Below are positions 26,994-35,989 of a stretch of 64,000 nt of DNA, in pieces. The notes under the pieces are model-generated. The model did not search any database. It was not told the origin of the DNA and worked only from the letters and a program-made list of their open reading frames with translations. Both the position numbers and the translations under genes were made by a program. Source of the DNA: Kineobactrum salinum (GTDB lineage: Bacteria > Pseudomonadota > Gammaproteobacteria > Pseudomonadales > Halieaceae); contig NZ_CP048711.1 of the NCBI RefSeq assembly GCF_010669285.1, positions 2,852,001-2,916,000 on the forward strand, read 5' to 3'. The first letter of the stretch is position 1, and each line of letters opens with the position of its first letter.

Positions 26994-28825
26994 CTATTCG
27001 GTCCGCGGGCTGAAACCCACCTCCGCCAGCATGGCCTGATAGCGCGGGTCGCCGTGCAGCGGCATCAGCAACCGGTCCACTCTCAGATCGGTGATGCCCG
27101 GATCGCGATAGGTCAGTGCCCGCTCCAGCCAGGCAAATGCCTGCTCGGTGTCGCCCAGCCGCAGATGAACCTCGGCAATCTGGTAGGGCTGGTTTCGGCG
27201 TGGTCGCGTTCCATTTCGGCCAGCGCGGCGAGCGCTGTCTGCCGGTCCCCCTGCGCTGCGGCCACCAGCGCGCTGGCCATCAGGCTCAGCAGTGGATGGC
27301 TTTCGACCCGGCTCGCCGCGGCGGCGACATCGTTTCGTTCCAGGTCGATCTGTACCCGCAGCAACCCGGCGCGCGGATAGTCGGGCACCAGGGCTTCGAC
27401 CCGCTCCAGCGCCTGCTCGGCGCCCTCAAAGTCCGCCGCCGCGTAGCGGAAATAGGCCAGGTTGTAGAAGCTGCTGGCCCGCAGCGGGTCGCGCTCCACT
27501 GCCATCTCCGCCAGCAAGACTGCACGTTCCAGCTGGGCCAGATGGTAGTGCAGGGCAGCGTTGGCGCTGATCGTGAACGCATCGCCGGGGTTCAGCTCCA
27601 GTGCCCGTGACAGCGAATCCCTGGCGCCGTCCCAGTCCCAGTCGTGGTACAGCCGGATCCAACCCAGCACGAGATGCGCCTCGCCGAGTTCTGGTGCCTG
27701 GGCGATTGCGCGTTCGGCCTCCACGCGCGCCTGCTCATAGGCAGTCGAGGGCCGGACAAAGCCAAAATCCGCCATCCGTGCCCACACTCCGGCCAATGCC
27801 GCCCGGGCGGTGGCCAGGTCCGAGCCCTGTTCCAGCGCTGTCTCCAGATACTGGCGCGCCTGCTGCAGCCCCGCCTCGTCGCGGGAGGTTTCATACAGGT
27901 AGCGGCCATGCAGGTAGGCCAGGTAGGCACCGGAGTCGGCTTGGCCCTGGTTCGGGGCCAGGCGCCGGGCCTCGGTCAGCGCCACGCTCAAGTGGTCGGC
28001 AATGGCCAGCGCAATGTCCGACTGCAGAATGAAGGCATCGTCCAGCGGCCGGTCGTAGGTGTCCGCCCACAGCAAGTAGCCCGAGCGTGTGTCGGTCAGC
28101 TGGGCCTGGATCCGGACCCGTTCGCCCTCGCGGCGAATGCTGCCCTCCAGTACGGCGTCCACATTCAGTGCCTCGCGGATATCCTGCAACGCATCGCCGC
28201 GGTCGCGGAATTCAAAGGCGGAACTGCGCGCCGCAACCCGCAACTCTCGCAGCCGTGACAGGGTGGTCAGTATTTCCTGGGCCAGGCCATCGCCAAAGTA
28301 ACGGTCCACCTCTTCGTTGCCCAACACCCGGAACGGCAGCACTGCAAGTGAGCCTGGCGGAGCCATTGCAGCCGGTGGAGGCGGGTTGCCGGCCTGCCAG
28401 CTCAACACGGCAGCGAGCAGCAGAGCCAGCAGCGCCGGCAGCCAGAACTTGGGCCGCCGAATGCTGGGCGCCGGGCCCGTGGCAGCCGCAGGCGGCGCCT
28501 CCTCCAGCAGCGTCACTGGCGCCAGCAGACGATAGCCCCGCTTCGGGATAGTCTCGATATACACCGGCGCTTCCCGCCGATCCCCCAGCACCCGGCGCAA
28601 CTCGCCGACGGTGGCCGTGAGTGGTTCATCGGTCACCGCCGTGCGGCCCCAGATCTCGCCGAGTATGGTGTCGCGCTCGATCACTTCCCCGGGCGAGGCC
28701 GCGAGCAGACAAAGGATGTCCATGGCTTTGGGGCGCAGCCGTTCGGACTGGCCGTCACGGACGATCCGCCCTTCCAGGGGTAGTACCTCCCAGTCGCCCA
28801 GCCGGAAAACTCTCTTCAGCGTCAC
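26994..28825 (-). CDS. CadC/ToxR-type wHTH regulator with TPR sensor domain (apparent frameshift at 27186-27188)
   Basis: This protein of about 610 residues is N-terminally a cytoplasmic OmpR-type winged helix (RLRPKAMDILCLLAASPGE, TVGELRRVLGDRR, IPKRGYRLLAPV). One membrane segment follows (FWLPALLALLLAAVLSW), then a periplasmic part with a TolB-N-like domain (SLAVLPFRVLGNEEVDRYF) and TPR repeats. Such proteins sense an envelope or metabolic signal and bind DNA from the membrane. GTG 28825 has GGAGAG six bases upstream; longer frames extend into the neighbour's promoter. The frame breaks near GGG 27186-27188. One added base restores YQIAEVHLRLGDTEQAFAWL and a stop at 26994. The target genes are unknown; the divergent hydroxylase operon is a candidate. 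Confidence 0.8.
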
Positions 28826-29043
28826 CTCGATCTCTCCTGCGCCGGTTGCTGCAGCGCTGGCCGCACCGGCGCCCTGGTGCCCCCACAGCGTGGACAAAAT
28901 CCTACCACAACCCGATTGAGGACAAATTTCGGTTTTTCTTCGGATAAAAACCGCAGCAATTTCAGGTGCTTGGAATCGGGTTCCCAGATGATTCACCGGA
29001 TCGGCAGCGCTGGTGCTGGCGATGATGCAGAGGAGATACCGGT

Positions 29044-29166
29044 ATGAAAACAGACAAGCGATGGCAGCAAAGAGTGGTAGCACAACTGGTTGGCTGGACC
29101 CTGTTCGCCACATTGATGGCAGGTTACGGCTACAGCATTGCGCAACTCGCCGGCATCGTGAGCTGA
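29044..29166 (+). CDS. 40-residue single-span membrane peptide
   Basis: A short frame, MKTDKRWQQRVVAQLVGWTL followed by a hydrophobic stretch ending AQLAGIVS, is preceded by AGGAGATACCGGT at good spacing from the ATG at 29044. Basic N-terminus plus one predicted membrane helix is typical of small membrane peptides. I do not recognise a family. It lies 107 bases upstream of the hydroxylase gene and could be its co-transcribed partner or a leader. The strong ribosome site is the main evidence that it is real. Confidence 0.55.
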   Translation: MKTDKRWQQRVVAQLVGWTLFATLMAGYGYSIAQLAGIVS

Positions 29167-29273
29167 CGCCACGGCCGGTGCGACGCTGCACTCATGCCGC
29201 GCCAGCCAAAGCAACCCGCCGGGCTGGCCGCGGCTTTCACGATACGACTTTGAGCTTGAGAGAGGAACATCCG

Positions 29274-30056
29274 ATGACTGAAATACTTGAACTGGTTGCC
29301 CTGGGCTTTATCCCGGGCTTCATGCTGCTGGATCTGCTGTACCAGGCCAGGCCCTTTGAGGCGCCGCGCTGGTACCGCCTGCGGGGCCTGCTGGTCACCG
29401 TGGCGGTATTTGGCGGCTCGGTTGCCGTCACCCTGTTCTGGGGCTCGCTGCTGCAGGGCGTGAGCCTGTTGGATGGCGCGTCGCTGGGGATATGGGGCGG
29501 CGCTGCGGTGGGAATCCTGGTCTATGAGCTGTGCCATTACTGGTATCATCGGCTGGCACACCGCTATGACGGCCTGTGGCTGGCGGCGCACCAGATGCAC
29601 CACAGCGCAGAGAAGGTCGACGCCTTCGGCGCCAACTATCTGCATCCTGTGGATGTGTTTGGCTTCACCAGCGCGAGCGCGCTGGTGTTCTTCCCGCTGC
29701 TGGGCCTGCTGCCGGAAGCGGGCGCCCTCGCCGCAGTCTGGCTGGGCTTCAACGCCATGTTCCAGCACGCCAACCTCCGTACGCCGCACTGGCTGGGCTA
29801 TCTGCTACAGCGTCCGGAGAGCCACATCCTGCACCACGCCCGTGGCCGGCATGAATACAACTATGCCAACCTGCCGTTGTGGGACATGATCTTCGGCACT
29901 TTCAGCAATCCGCGCGATGTCGAAGGCGTCGAGGCGGGCTTCTACAATGGCGCCTCCGCGCGCCTCCTGGACATGCTGCGCGCCCGCGATGTATCGAAAC
30001 TGCCGATGGGGCGGGAGACAGGGGTCGCACCGGTGTCGCTGGACAGCGCTGCCTGA
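29274..30056 (+). CDS. Sterol desaturase / fatty acid hydroxylase family membrane protein
   Basis: This 260-residue integral membrane protein has the di-iron histidine boxes of the family: HYWYHRLAHR near residue 90, HQMHHS near 110 and HILHHARGRHEYNYANLPLWD near 190. Several hydrophobic helices lie in the first 80 residues. Members use O2 and a di-iron centre to hydroxylate or desaturate lipids (sterols, fatty acyl chains, carotenoids). The specific substrate is not readable. The ATG at 29274 follows AGAGAGGAACATCCG; in-frame upstream starts are not supported. A strong terminator follows. Confidence 0.88.
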   Translation: MTEILELVALGFIPGFMLLDLLYQARPFEAPRWYRLRGLLVTVAVFGGSVAVTLFWGSLLQGVSLLDGASLGIWGGAAVGILVYELCHYWYHRLAHRYDGLWLAAHQMHHSAEKVDAFGANYLHPVDVFGFTSASALVFFPLLGLLPEAGALAAVWLGFNAMFQHANLRTPHWLGYLLQRPESHILHHARGRHEYNYANLPLWDMIFGTFSNPRDVEGVEAGFYNGASARLLDMLRARDVSKLPMGRETGVAPVSLDSAA

Positions 30057-30072
30057 GTACAGGCCGTTAGCC

Positions 30073-30106
30073 GCCCGGGCCGCGTCAACGCTGCCCGGGC
30101 TTTTTT
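30073..30106 (+). terminator. Rho-independent terminator after the hydroxylase gene
   Basis: GCCCGGGC at 30073-30080 pairs with GCCCGGGC at 30093-30100, extended by inner GCG/CGC pairs around TCAA, and is followed by six T residues (30101-30106). Confidence 0.88.
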
Positions 30107-30113
30107 GCTGCGG

Positions 30114-30784
30114 CTACAGCTCGGTCTGCTGCCGCAGCGCCCGCAGCCGCGCCAGTTGTTCCCGGGGGACAGGGGCTCGGCCTGGTGCTGCTCCAGCGCG
30201 GGGGCCGTCGGCAGCTCCAGGGTCTCGCCGCGCATCACCCGGGTGCAGTATTGCTGATAGTGCTCGCGGAACACCGGCCAACTGCTGCGTTCGGGGTTGT
30301 TGGCCAGGAAGAACCAGTCGCTGTCCCGGCCCGCCAGGTAGACCGCGGGGTGGGACCAGCGCTGGGCCGATTTGGGGCTGGGCGCCTGGCAGGCCTCCCG
30401 GTAGGCGTCGTGGGGCGCGGGTAAGCCCAGCCCCTGCAGCCCCTGCTGGCAGCACTCCAGCATCCGGTGCAGGGTCGGCAGGTACTCGCTGTTCTCTATT
30501 GCATAGCGGGCGCCGCGCAGGATCTGCTCTACTGGATAGTCTGCCAGTGAATCCAGCCACAGCTTCTTGATCTGTTTGACCTGGCCCGCGTCCGGGTAGG
30601 CGGCGTAGTACTGGTTGTGATAATTGAGCCGGAACAGCGCGAAAACCTGGTTGATGGCTTCGACATGGGCTTCACTGGCGGATTTGCGGCCTTCGTCAGT
30701 CTGCCCAGGAGGTGTCGCTGAGGTCTTCCTCGAGGCTGCGATCCCTTGTCCGACCTGTTGAATGAGATCCTTGCTGTCCTTCAT
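30114..30784 (-). CDS. Phage lambda P-like replication protein (apparent frameshift at 30164-30168)
   Basis: This protein of about 223 residues has a core (INQVFALFRLNYHNQYYAAY, KKLWLDSLADYPVEQILRGA, then ENSEYLPTLHRMLECC) that resembles the replication protein P family. Lambda P recruits and loads DnaB helicase. The reading breaks in GGGGG at 30164-30168; one added base restores EPLSPREQLARLRALRQ and a stop at 30114. The start ATG 30784 lies inside the end of the upstream DnaT-like gene, an 89-base overlap. Partnered with a DnaT-like gene and near dnaB, it may be a chromosomal helicase-loading or primosome factor (inference). Confidence 0.65.
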
Positions 30785-31880
30785 GGCTGTGTCCTGCCTG
30801 CTTGATACTGTGCTGTTTGGCCCAGTGAAATTTGACATGCTGGAGGAATTTGCTGTTCCAGGAGGTGTGGGCCTGGTTGCTGTCGCGCCAGTACACAATG
30901 AATTCCGGCAGCAGGGTCCGCGCGAACTGCTCGTCGATATGCGACAGCCGGAGAATGTCGAAGACGTCGGCGCTGGGCTGCCAGTCCTCGTCGATGCGCC
31001 TGGGCTCGGTGCTGTGCTCCATACTGGAGGTGTACTTGGCCCACTGGATGCGTATGTGCTGGATGAATTTCGAGTTCAGTTCCCGTGGCACGGTGCCCCG
31101 TTCGCGCCAGTAGAGAATGAATTCGGGCACGGCTTCATCGATGAAGTCCAGCTCCACGCCGCTGCGCAGCATGATCTCCACCGCGTCCCGGCTGGGGCGC
31201 CAGTGATTGTCCAACTCCTGCGTGTGCTCTATGCGGAAGGCTTCCGCTTCCAGCTGTTGCTGCCGGCGCCAGTTGCCGATCACATGCTGGCGGAACTTGT
31301 TTTCCCAGGCGTGGTGGGCCTCGCCGCGCTCGCGCCAGTAAAAGATGAAATCCTCCAGCTGGTCCAGCGTGAACTGGCGCGGTATGTTGTGGTTCAGGGC
31401 CAGCAATTGCACCATGTCCTCGCTGGGTGACCAGTTGGGAGGCAGCTGGCCGGCCCCGGGGCGGGCAGCCGGCGGGGCCGGTTGCGGTCGCTGGCTGGCG
31501 GGCCCGTACTGCCTGCGTGGCAGTTCCTGGGCGGCCTCCCGCTCGACCGCGCCAGCTTTGGGGCGGGCTTCATTGAGTGCGAACACCAGCCGGTGGTTGC
31601 CGGGACCGCCCGTGGCCGCGGCTTCGACCAGGATAACGCCCTTGTCGGCCAGGCTGCGGACAATGCGCTGCAGGTCCCCGGCATTCCAGAACGGCAGGCT
31701 GTGCAGCAACTGGTCACGTTCCACTGCCAGCCAGGCAAAGCCATCGCGATGCCTGGCTGCCCGGTGGGCAAACAGGCCTCCGAGCTGCTGTAGCAAAATG
31801 GCTTCCTCCAGGCCGATGGTTGCCGCCAGGCTGGGGGAAAAAACCAGCTGCTGTTCGGGCATGAGGGAAGAATTAGACAT
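30696..31880 (-). CDS. DnaT-like protein with three tandem ssDNA-binding domains
   Basis: This 394-residue protein begins with a winged-helix-like N-terminal domain (LEEAILLQQLGGLF, LPFWNAGDLQRIVRSL) similar to the N-terminus of primosomal DnaT relatives. A Pro/Ala/Gln linker follows, then three repeats of the DnaT C-terminal fold. Each repeat has the pattern W-P-S-x-D ... F ... FIxYWRxR/S ... WxxKFxQHVxxxW: PNWSPSEDMVQLL, HWRPSRDAVEIML and DWQPSADVFDILR mark their starts. E. coli DnaT has one such domain and helps load DnaB via PriA/PriB/DnaC at stalled forks. The last 30 residues are acidic and overlap the P-like gene. ATG 31880 is preferred to TTG 31904; neither has a clear ribosome site. 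It is divergent from radA. Confidence 0.78.
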   Translation of the reverse strand: MSNSSLMPEQQLVFSPSLAATIGLEEAILLQQLGGLFAHRAARHRDGFAWLAVERDQLLHSLPFWNAGDLQRIVRSLADKGVILVEAAATGGPGNHRLVFALNEARPKAGAVEREAAQELPRRQYGPASQRPQPAPPAARPGAGQLPPNWSPSEDMVQLLALNHNIPRQFTLDQLEDFIFYWRERGEAHHAWENKFRQHVIGNWRRQQQLEAEAFRIEHTQELDNHWRPSRDAVEIMLRSGVELDFIDEAVPEFILYWRERGTVPRELNSKFIQHIRIQWAKYTSSMEHSTEPRRIDEDWQPSADVFDILRLSHIDEQFARTLLPEFIVYWRDSNQAHTSWNSKFLQHVKFHWAKQHSIKQAGHSHEGQQGSHSTGRTRDRSLEEDLSDTSWAD

Positions 31881-31989
31881 CGACTGACCGGTAATATTGG
31901 GCAAGTGGGTTGGCGTCGACTAGGATACCGGGCTTGCCCGGCCACTGACAGCCGGGACCGGGAAAAATTCAGCGAAAATGGGGCAGGAG

Positions 31990-33384
31990 ATGGCCAGGAG
32001 CAAAACCGCGTTTGTCTGCAATGACTGCGGCTCGGACCATGCCAAGTGGCAGGGGCAGTGCAGCGATTGTGGCGCCTGGAACACGCTGACGGAAGTGCGG
32101 TTGGGGCCGGCTGCCGCCAGGGGCACGGCCCGCGGCGGTGCCGGCCGCGCCGTCGGCGGCGGGCGCGGGGGCTATGCCGGGGCCACCGCCGAGGCGCGAA
32201 TCCTGGCGGATATTGATCTGCAGGACCTGCCGCGCTTTTCCAGTGGTGCCGAGGAATTCGACCGGGTGCTCGGCGGCGGCCTGGTGCCGGGCTCGGCGAT
32301 CCTGGTGGGGGGCAATCCCGGCGCCGGTAAAAGCACCCTGCTGTTGCAGACCATGTGCCATCTGGCAGCCTCCATGGACGCGCTGTACATCACCGGGGAG
32401 GAGTCCCTGCAGCAGGTCGCCATGCGTGCCCGGCGGCTGGGTCTGCCCACCGACAAGCTGCGGCTGATGACCGAGACCAGTGTGGAGGCGATCATCGCCG
32501 CGGCGGAGCAGTTCCGGCCCCGGGTACTGGTAGTGGACTCCATCCAGGTGGCGCACTCGGAGGAGTTGAGTTCCGCGCCCGGCAGCGTCTCCCAGGTGCG
32601 CGAGTGCGCCGCTTTTCTCACCCGCTTCGCCAAGCAGACCGGCACCGTGCTGTTCCTGGTGGGTCACGTCACCAAGGATGGCTCACTGGCCGGCCCCAAG
32701 GTGCTGGAGCACATGATCGACTGTTCCATCCTGCTGGAGGGGGATCACGACTCCCGCTTTCGAACCCTGCGCGGCCAGAAGAACCGTTTCGGGGCGGTCA
32801 ATGAGCTGGGGGTGTTCGCGATGACCGAACAGGGCCTGCGTGAGGTACGCAATCCCTCCGCGATCTTCCTGGATCGCAGCAGTGAACCGGCTTCGGGCAG
32901 TGCGGTGATGGTGGTGTGGGAGGGCACCCGCCCGCTGCTGGTGGAAATCCAGGCACTGGTCGATGAGAGCTCGCTGGGCAACCCGCGGCGGGTCGCGGTA
33001 GGGCTGGAGCAGAACCGGTTGGCGATGCTGCTGGCGGTGTTGCACCGCCACGGTGGTCTGCAGGTTGGGGATCAGGATGTGTTCGCCAATGTGGTGGGCG
33101 GGGTCAAAGTGCTGGAGACCAGTGCCGACCTGGCGCTGCTGCTGGCAATTGTGTCGAGCTACCGCAACCGCCAGCTGCCGCGGGACATGGTCATTTTCGG
33201 CGAGGTCGGCCTGTCGGGGGAGATCAGGCCGGTGCCCAGTGGCCAGGAGCGGCTGGCGGAGGCGGCCAAGCACGGTTTCCGCAGGGCGATCGTGCCGCGC
33301 GGCAATGCGCCGCGCAGCGAAATCAAGGGGATGCAGGTGCTGGCGGTATCCAAATTGGCGGAGGCGCTGGCGGCGGTGGAATAG
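31990..33384 (+). CDS. radA: DNA repair protein RadA
   Basis: RadA is a branch-migration helicase acting with RecA in recombination. The protein of about 464 residues has a zinc finger (FVCNDCGSDHAKWQGQCSDC), a RecA-like ATPase with Walker A GGNPGAGKSTLL near 105, the RadA-specific KNRFG motif (RGQKNRFGAVNELG) near 265 and a C-terminal Lon-like domain (GGVKVLETSADLALLLAIVS). The conserved start is MARSKTAF at 31990; ATG 31978 would add four residues. The AGGAG touches ATG 31990, so 31978 cannot be excluded. It is divergent from the DnaT-like gene, which makes a recombination/restart neighbourhood. Confidence 0.95.
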   Translation: MARSKTAFVCNDCGSDHAKWQGQCSDCGAWNTLTEVRLGPAAARGTARGGAGRAVGGGRGGYAGATAEARILADIDLQDLPRFSSGAEEFDRVLGGGLVPGSAILVGGNPGAGKSTLLLQTMCHLAASMDALYITGEESLQQVAMRARRLGLPTDKLRLMTETSVEAIIAAAEQFRPRVLVVDSIQVAHSEELSSAPGSVSQVRECAAFLTRFAKQTGTVLFLVGHVTKDGSLAGPKVLEHMIDCSILLEGDHDSRFRTLRGQKNRFGAVNELGVFAMTEQGLREVRNPSAIFLDRSSEPASGSAVMVVWEGTRPLLVEIQALVDESSLGNPRRVAVGLEQNRLAMLLAVLHRHGGLQVGDQDVFANVVGGVKVLETSADLALLLAIVSSYRNRQLPRDMVIFGEVGLSGEIRPVPSGQERLAEAAKHGFRRAIVPRGNAPRSEIKGMQVLAVSKLAEALAAVE

Positions 33385-33406
33385 TGCGGCAAAAAACAAT
33401 AAAATT

Positions 33407-33435
33407 TTGTGATTGGCAATCTCCCCGTCTATAGT
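33407..33435 (+). promoter_or_regulatory. Strong sigma70-like promoter for the cytochrome/FHA operon
   Basis: TTGTGA (33407-33412) and TATAGT (33430-33435) are separated by 17 bases in the 62-base gap after radA. Transcription would start near 33442, about five bases before the ATG at 33447, implying a nearly leaderless message for the first gene. Confidence 0.65.
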
Positions 33436-33446
33436 GTGGGGAATAA

Positions 33447-35987
33447 ATGGCGGCACAGGCAGCCGCCGGGGACGAAAACAAGATAACAGGGACGCCGATC
33501 TTGGGGGAGAGGTATCACACCGTCATTGTGGGCGCAGGGCCAGCCGGTCTGAGCGCGGCGGGCAGGGCTGCTGACTACGATCGCGAAGCGGGCGTCGACA
33601 GCCCCGGCTACCTATTGCTCGAGGGTTTTTCCACCTTCGCCAAGACCATCCAGAAGTACCAGAAGGGCAAGCACGTCATGGACGAGCCCGGGTTTCTGCA
33701 ACTGCGCAGCCCGGTCCCGTTCGTAGCCGGCAAACGCGAGGAAATCCTCGGCGGCTGGCAGGACAGCATCGCCGCCGGTCTGAACATCCGCTATGACAGT
33801 GAGGTGGTTGCCATCAACGGCAGCCAGGGTGACTTTCGGCTCACGCTGTCAGGTGGGGACGAGATCGAAGCGGAGTACGTGGTGCTGTCGATCGGCACCC
33901 AGGGCAACCCCCGTACCCTCGGCGTGGCGGGCGACGCAGAATCCGACTTTGTCCGCTACACCCTGGATGACCCCGAGGATTTCAAGCAGGAAACCGTTGT
34001 CGTGGTGGGTGCCGGTGATGCGGCGATCGAGAATGCGATTGCGCTGTCGGACTACAACACGGTCTTTATCATCAACCGGCGCAACGAATTCTCCCGGGCC
34101 AAGGACGGCAACCTGAACGCGGTACTGGCCGCGATCAACGACAAGAGTCGGCCCTTCCATTGCCGCTATGAGGCGAGCGTCGCGGGCCTGGAACTGCCCG
34201 CTGCCGCCGGCGAGATGGGCGCTATTGTGCTCAACACGCCCGCCGGCGAAGAACGCCTGCCCTGCCACCGCATCATCGCCCGCCTGGGCACAGTGCCGCC
34301 GCGCAGCTTTGTCGAGTCCTGCGGCATCGAGATCAAGAGCGCCAGTGCCGACGCGGTGCCGGATGTCGACCGCCACTACCAGAGCAACGTGCCCGGGCTC
34401 TACATCATCGGTGCGCTGGGCGGCTATCCGCTGATCAAGCAGGCGATGAACCAGGGCTATGATGTCATCGAGTTCATCAACGGCAAGGACACCAAACCGG
34501 CCGATTACCCGCTGTTGCAGGAACAGTTCTCCGGTCTGCCCTATGTAATGGATGCAGAGGATGTGCTGAACCTGTATCAGCAACGCATTCCGATGTTCCG
34601 GCGCATGAATCCGCTGGCGTTCCGGGAGCTGATCATCGAAAGCCGTATTCTGGTCAGCCTGCCACCGGACGAGTATGCCCGCAGCGAATCCCGCGGCGAG
34701 CGCTCGACGGTATTCATCCCGGCCGGAGAGCCGGTCTACCGCCACGGTGAGTTCAGCACCACGTTCTACACCCTGGTGGAGGGCGAGGTGCGGTTACAGT
34801 TGGAGCAGGACGGCCCCTGGCACAGCCTGAAGCCGGGCCAGTTCTTCGGCGAAATGAGCCTGATCTCCGGGCGCCCGCGGCAGGGCGATGCCATCGCCAG
34901 CGAAGACTGCATCCTGATCGAGACTCCGCGCCGCATCATGGTCAAGCTGATGAACTCCAACGAGGAGGTGCGCCAGGGGATCGACCGGATCTTTATCGTT
35001 CGCGCGCTGCAGGCCGCCTTCCGCCCCGAGCTGCCGCTGGCGGAGCTCGCCGCGATTGCCGATCGGGTCGAGAGCTGTCGTTTCAATGCGGGCCAGGCCC
35101 TGTTCAGTGAAGGCGAGGAAGGCGACTGCCTGCACCTGATTCGCAGCGGCACGGTAGTGCTGTCGCGGGGCAGCCAGAACATGGTGGTGGCCCAGCATCA
35201 TTCCGGTGACCTGGTGGGGCAGATGGCGCTGATGGGTTCCCCGCTGCGGCGCGATACCGCCAGGGCCGCGGTGCGCACCGAAACCCTGAAAGTGCAGCGG
35301 GCCGAGTTTCTGGCGCTGGTCAACAGCCAGCCGGACCACGTGGCCGTGCTGCAGGGCCGCCTCAGCACCCTGCTGCAACAGACCAATGCGATGGCTTCCC
35401 AGCCCGAGGCTGCGCGCTCCATCGGTTTCCTGATGGACCAGGGGCTGGGCGAGGCCACCAATGCGCTGGTGATAGACGAGTCCCTCTGTGTCGGCTGTGA
35501 CAACTGTGAGCGGGCCTGTGCCGAGACCCACGGCGGCCTGTCGCGGCTGAACCGGGAGGCCGGCCCCTCCTTTGCCAACCTGCATGTGCCGATTTCCTGC
35601 CGCCACTGCGAGCTGCCGCACTGCATGAAGGATTGCCCGCCGGACGCGATCCGCCGTTCAGCCGATGGCGAGGTGTTCATCACCGACAGCTGTATCGGCT
35701 GCGGCAACTGCGAGACCAACTGTCCCTACGATGCGATCAAACTCAGCTACGCGGCGCCAAAGAAGCCGGGGCTGTGGTCCTGGATGCTGTTTGGCAGCGG
35801 TACCGGGCCGGGCCAGCCCGAGACCTTCCAGCCGGCTCCGGCCGACAAGGAGCGCGGCAAGAAGGCCGTCAAATGTGATGCCTGCATGGGACAGGCCGGC
35901 GGCCCGGCCTGTGTCCGCGCCTGCCCCACCGGTGCCGCGATGCGGCTGTCTCCAGAGCAGTTCGTGGCCCTGGTCGAGGCCCGTTGA
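33447..35987 (+). CDS. Multidomain flavoprotein with two cNMP-type domains and four Fe-S cluster motifs
   Basis: This 846-residue protein combines three modules. Residues 20-330 are a two-dinucleotide-binding flavoprotein (VIVGAGPAGLSAAG for FAD, VVVVGAGDAAIENAIAL for NAD(P)H) without the CxxC of thioredoxin reductase. Residues 390-650 hold two cyclic-nucleotide-type domains (GQFFGEMSLISGRPR; GDLVGQMALMGSPLRR). Both deviate from the canonical phosphate-binding cassette, so ligand binding is uncertain. Residues 670-835 are HybA-like ferredoxin domains with four cysteine groups: CVGCDNCERAC, CRHCELPHCMKDC, CIGCGNCETNC and CDAC...CVRAC. No export signal is seen, so it is cytoplasmic. I infer electron exchange between NAD(P)H and the membrane protein encoded next, gated by the cNMP domains. 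First gene of a nine-gene operon; its stop overlaps the next frame. Confidence 0.85.
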   Translation: MAAQAAAGDENKITGTPILGERYHTVIVGAGPAGLSAAGRAADYDREAGVDSPGYLLLEGFSTFAKTIQKYQKGKHVMDEPGFLQLRSPVPFVAGKREEILGGWQDSIAAGLNIRYDSEVVAINGSQGDFRLTLSGGDEIEAEYVVLSIGTQGNPRTLGVAGDAESDFVRYTLDDPEDFKQETVVVVGAGDAAIENAIALSDYNTVFIINRRNEFSRAKDGNLNAVLAAINDKSRPFHCRYEASVAGLELPAAAGEMGAIVLNTPAGEERLPCHRIIARLGTVPPRSFVESCGIEIKSASADAVPDVDRHYQSNVPGLYIIGALGGYPLIKQAMNQGYDVIEFINGKDTKPADYPLLQEQFSGLPYVMDAEDVLNLYQQRIPMFRRMNPLAFRELIIESRILVSLPPDEYARSESRGERSTVFIPAGEPVYRHGEFSTTFYTLVEGEVRLQLEQDGPWHSLKPGQFFGEMSLISGRPRQGDAIASEDCILIETPRRIMVKLMNSNEEVRQGIDRIFIVRALQAAFRPELPLAELAAIADRVESCRFNAGQALFSEGEEGDCLHLIRSGTVVLSRGSQNMVVAQHHSGDLVGQMALMGSPLRRDTARAAVRTETLKVQRAEFLALVNSQPDHVAVLQGRLSTLLQQTNAMASQPEAARSIGFLMDQGLGEATNALVIDESLCVGCDNCERACAETHGGLSRLNREAGPSFANLHVPISCRHCELPHCMKDCPPDAIRRSADGEVFITDSCIGCGNCETNCPYDAIKLSYAAPKKPGLWSWMLFGSGTGPGQPETFQPAPADKERGKKAVKCDACMGQAGGPACVRACPTGAAMRLSPEQFVALVEAR

Positions 35988-35989
35988 CG

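Noticed and set aside
33447-34500. Thioredoxin reductase assignment for the flavoprotein part
   Set aside because: Nucleotide-binding motifs match the superfamily, but the redox CxxC is absent and the rest of the protein is cNMP and Fe-S domains.
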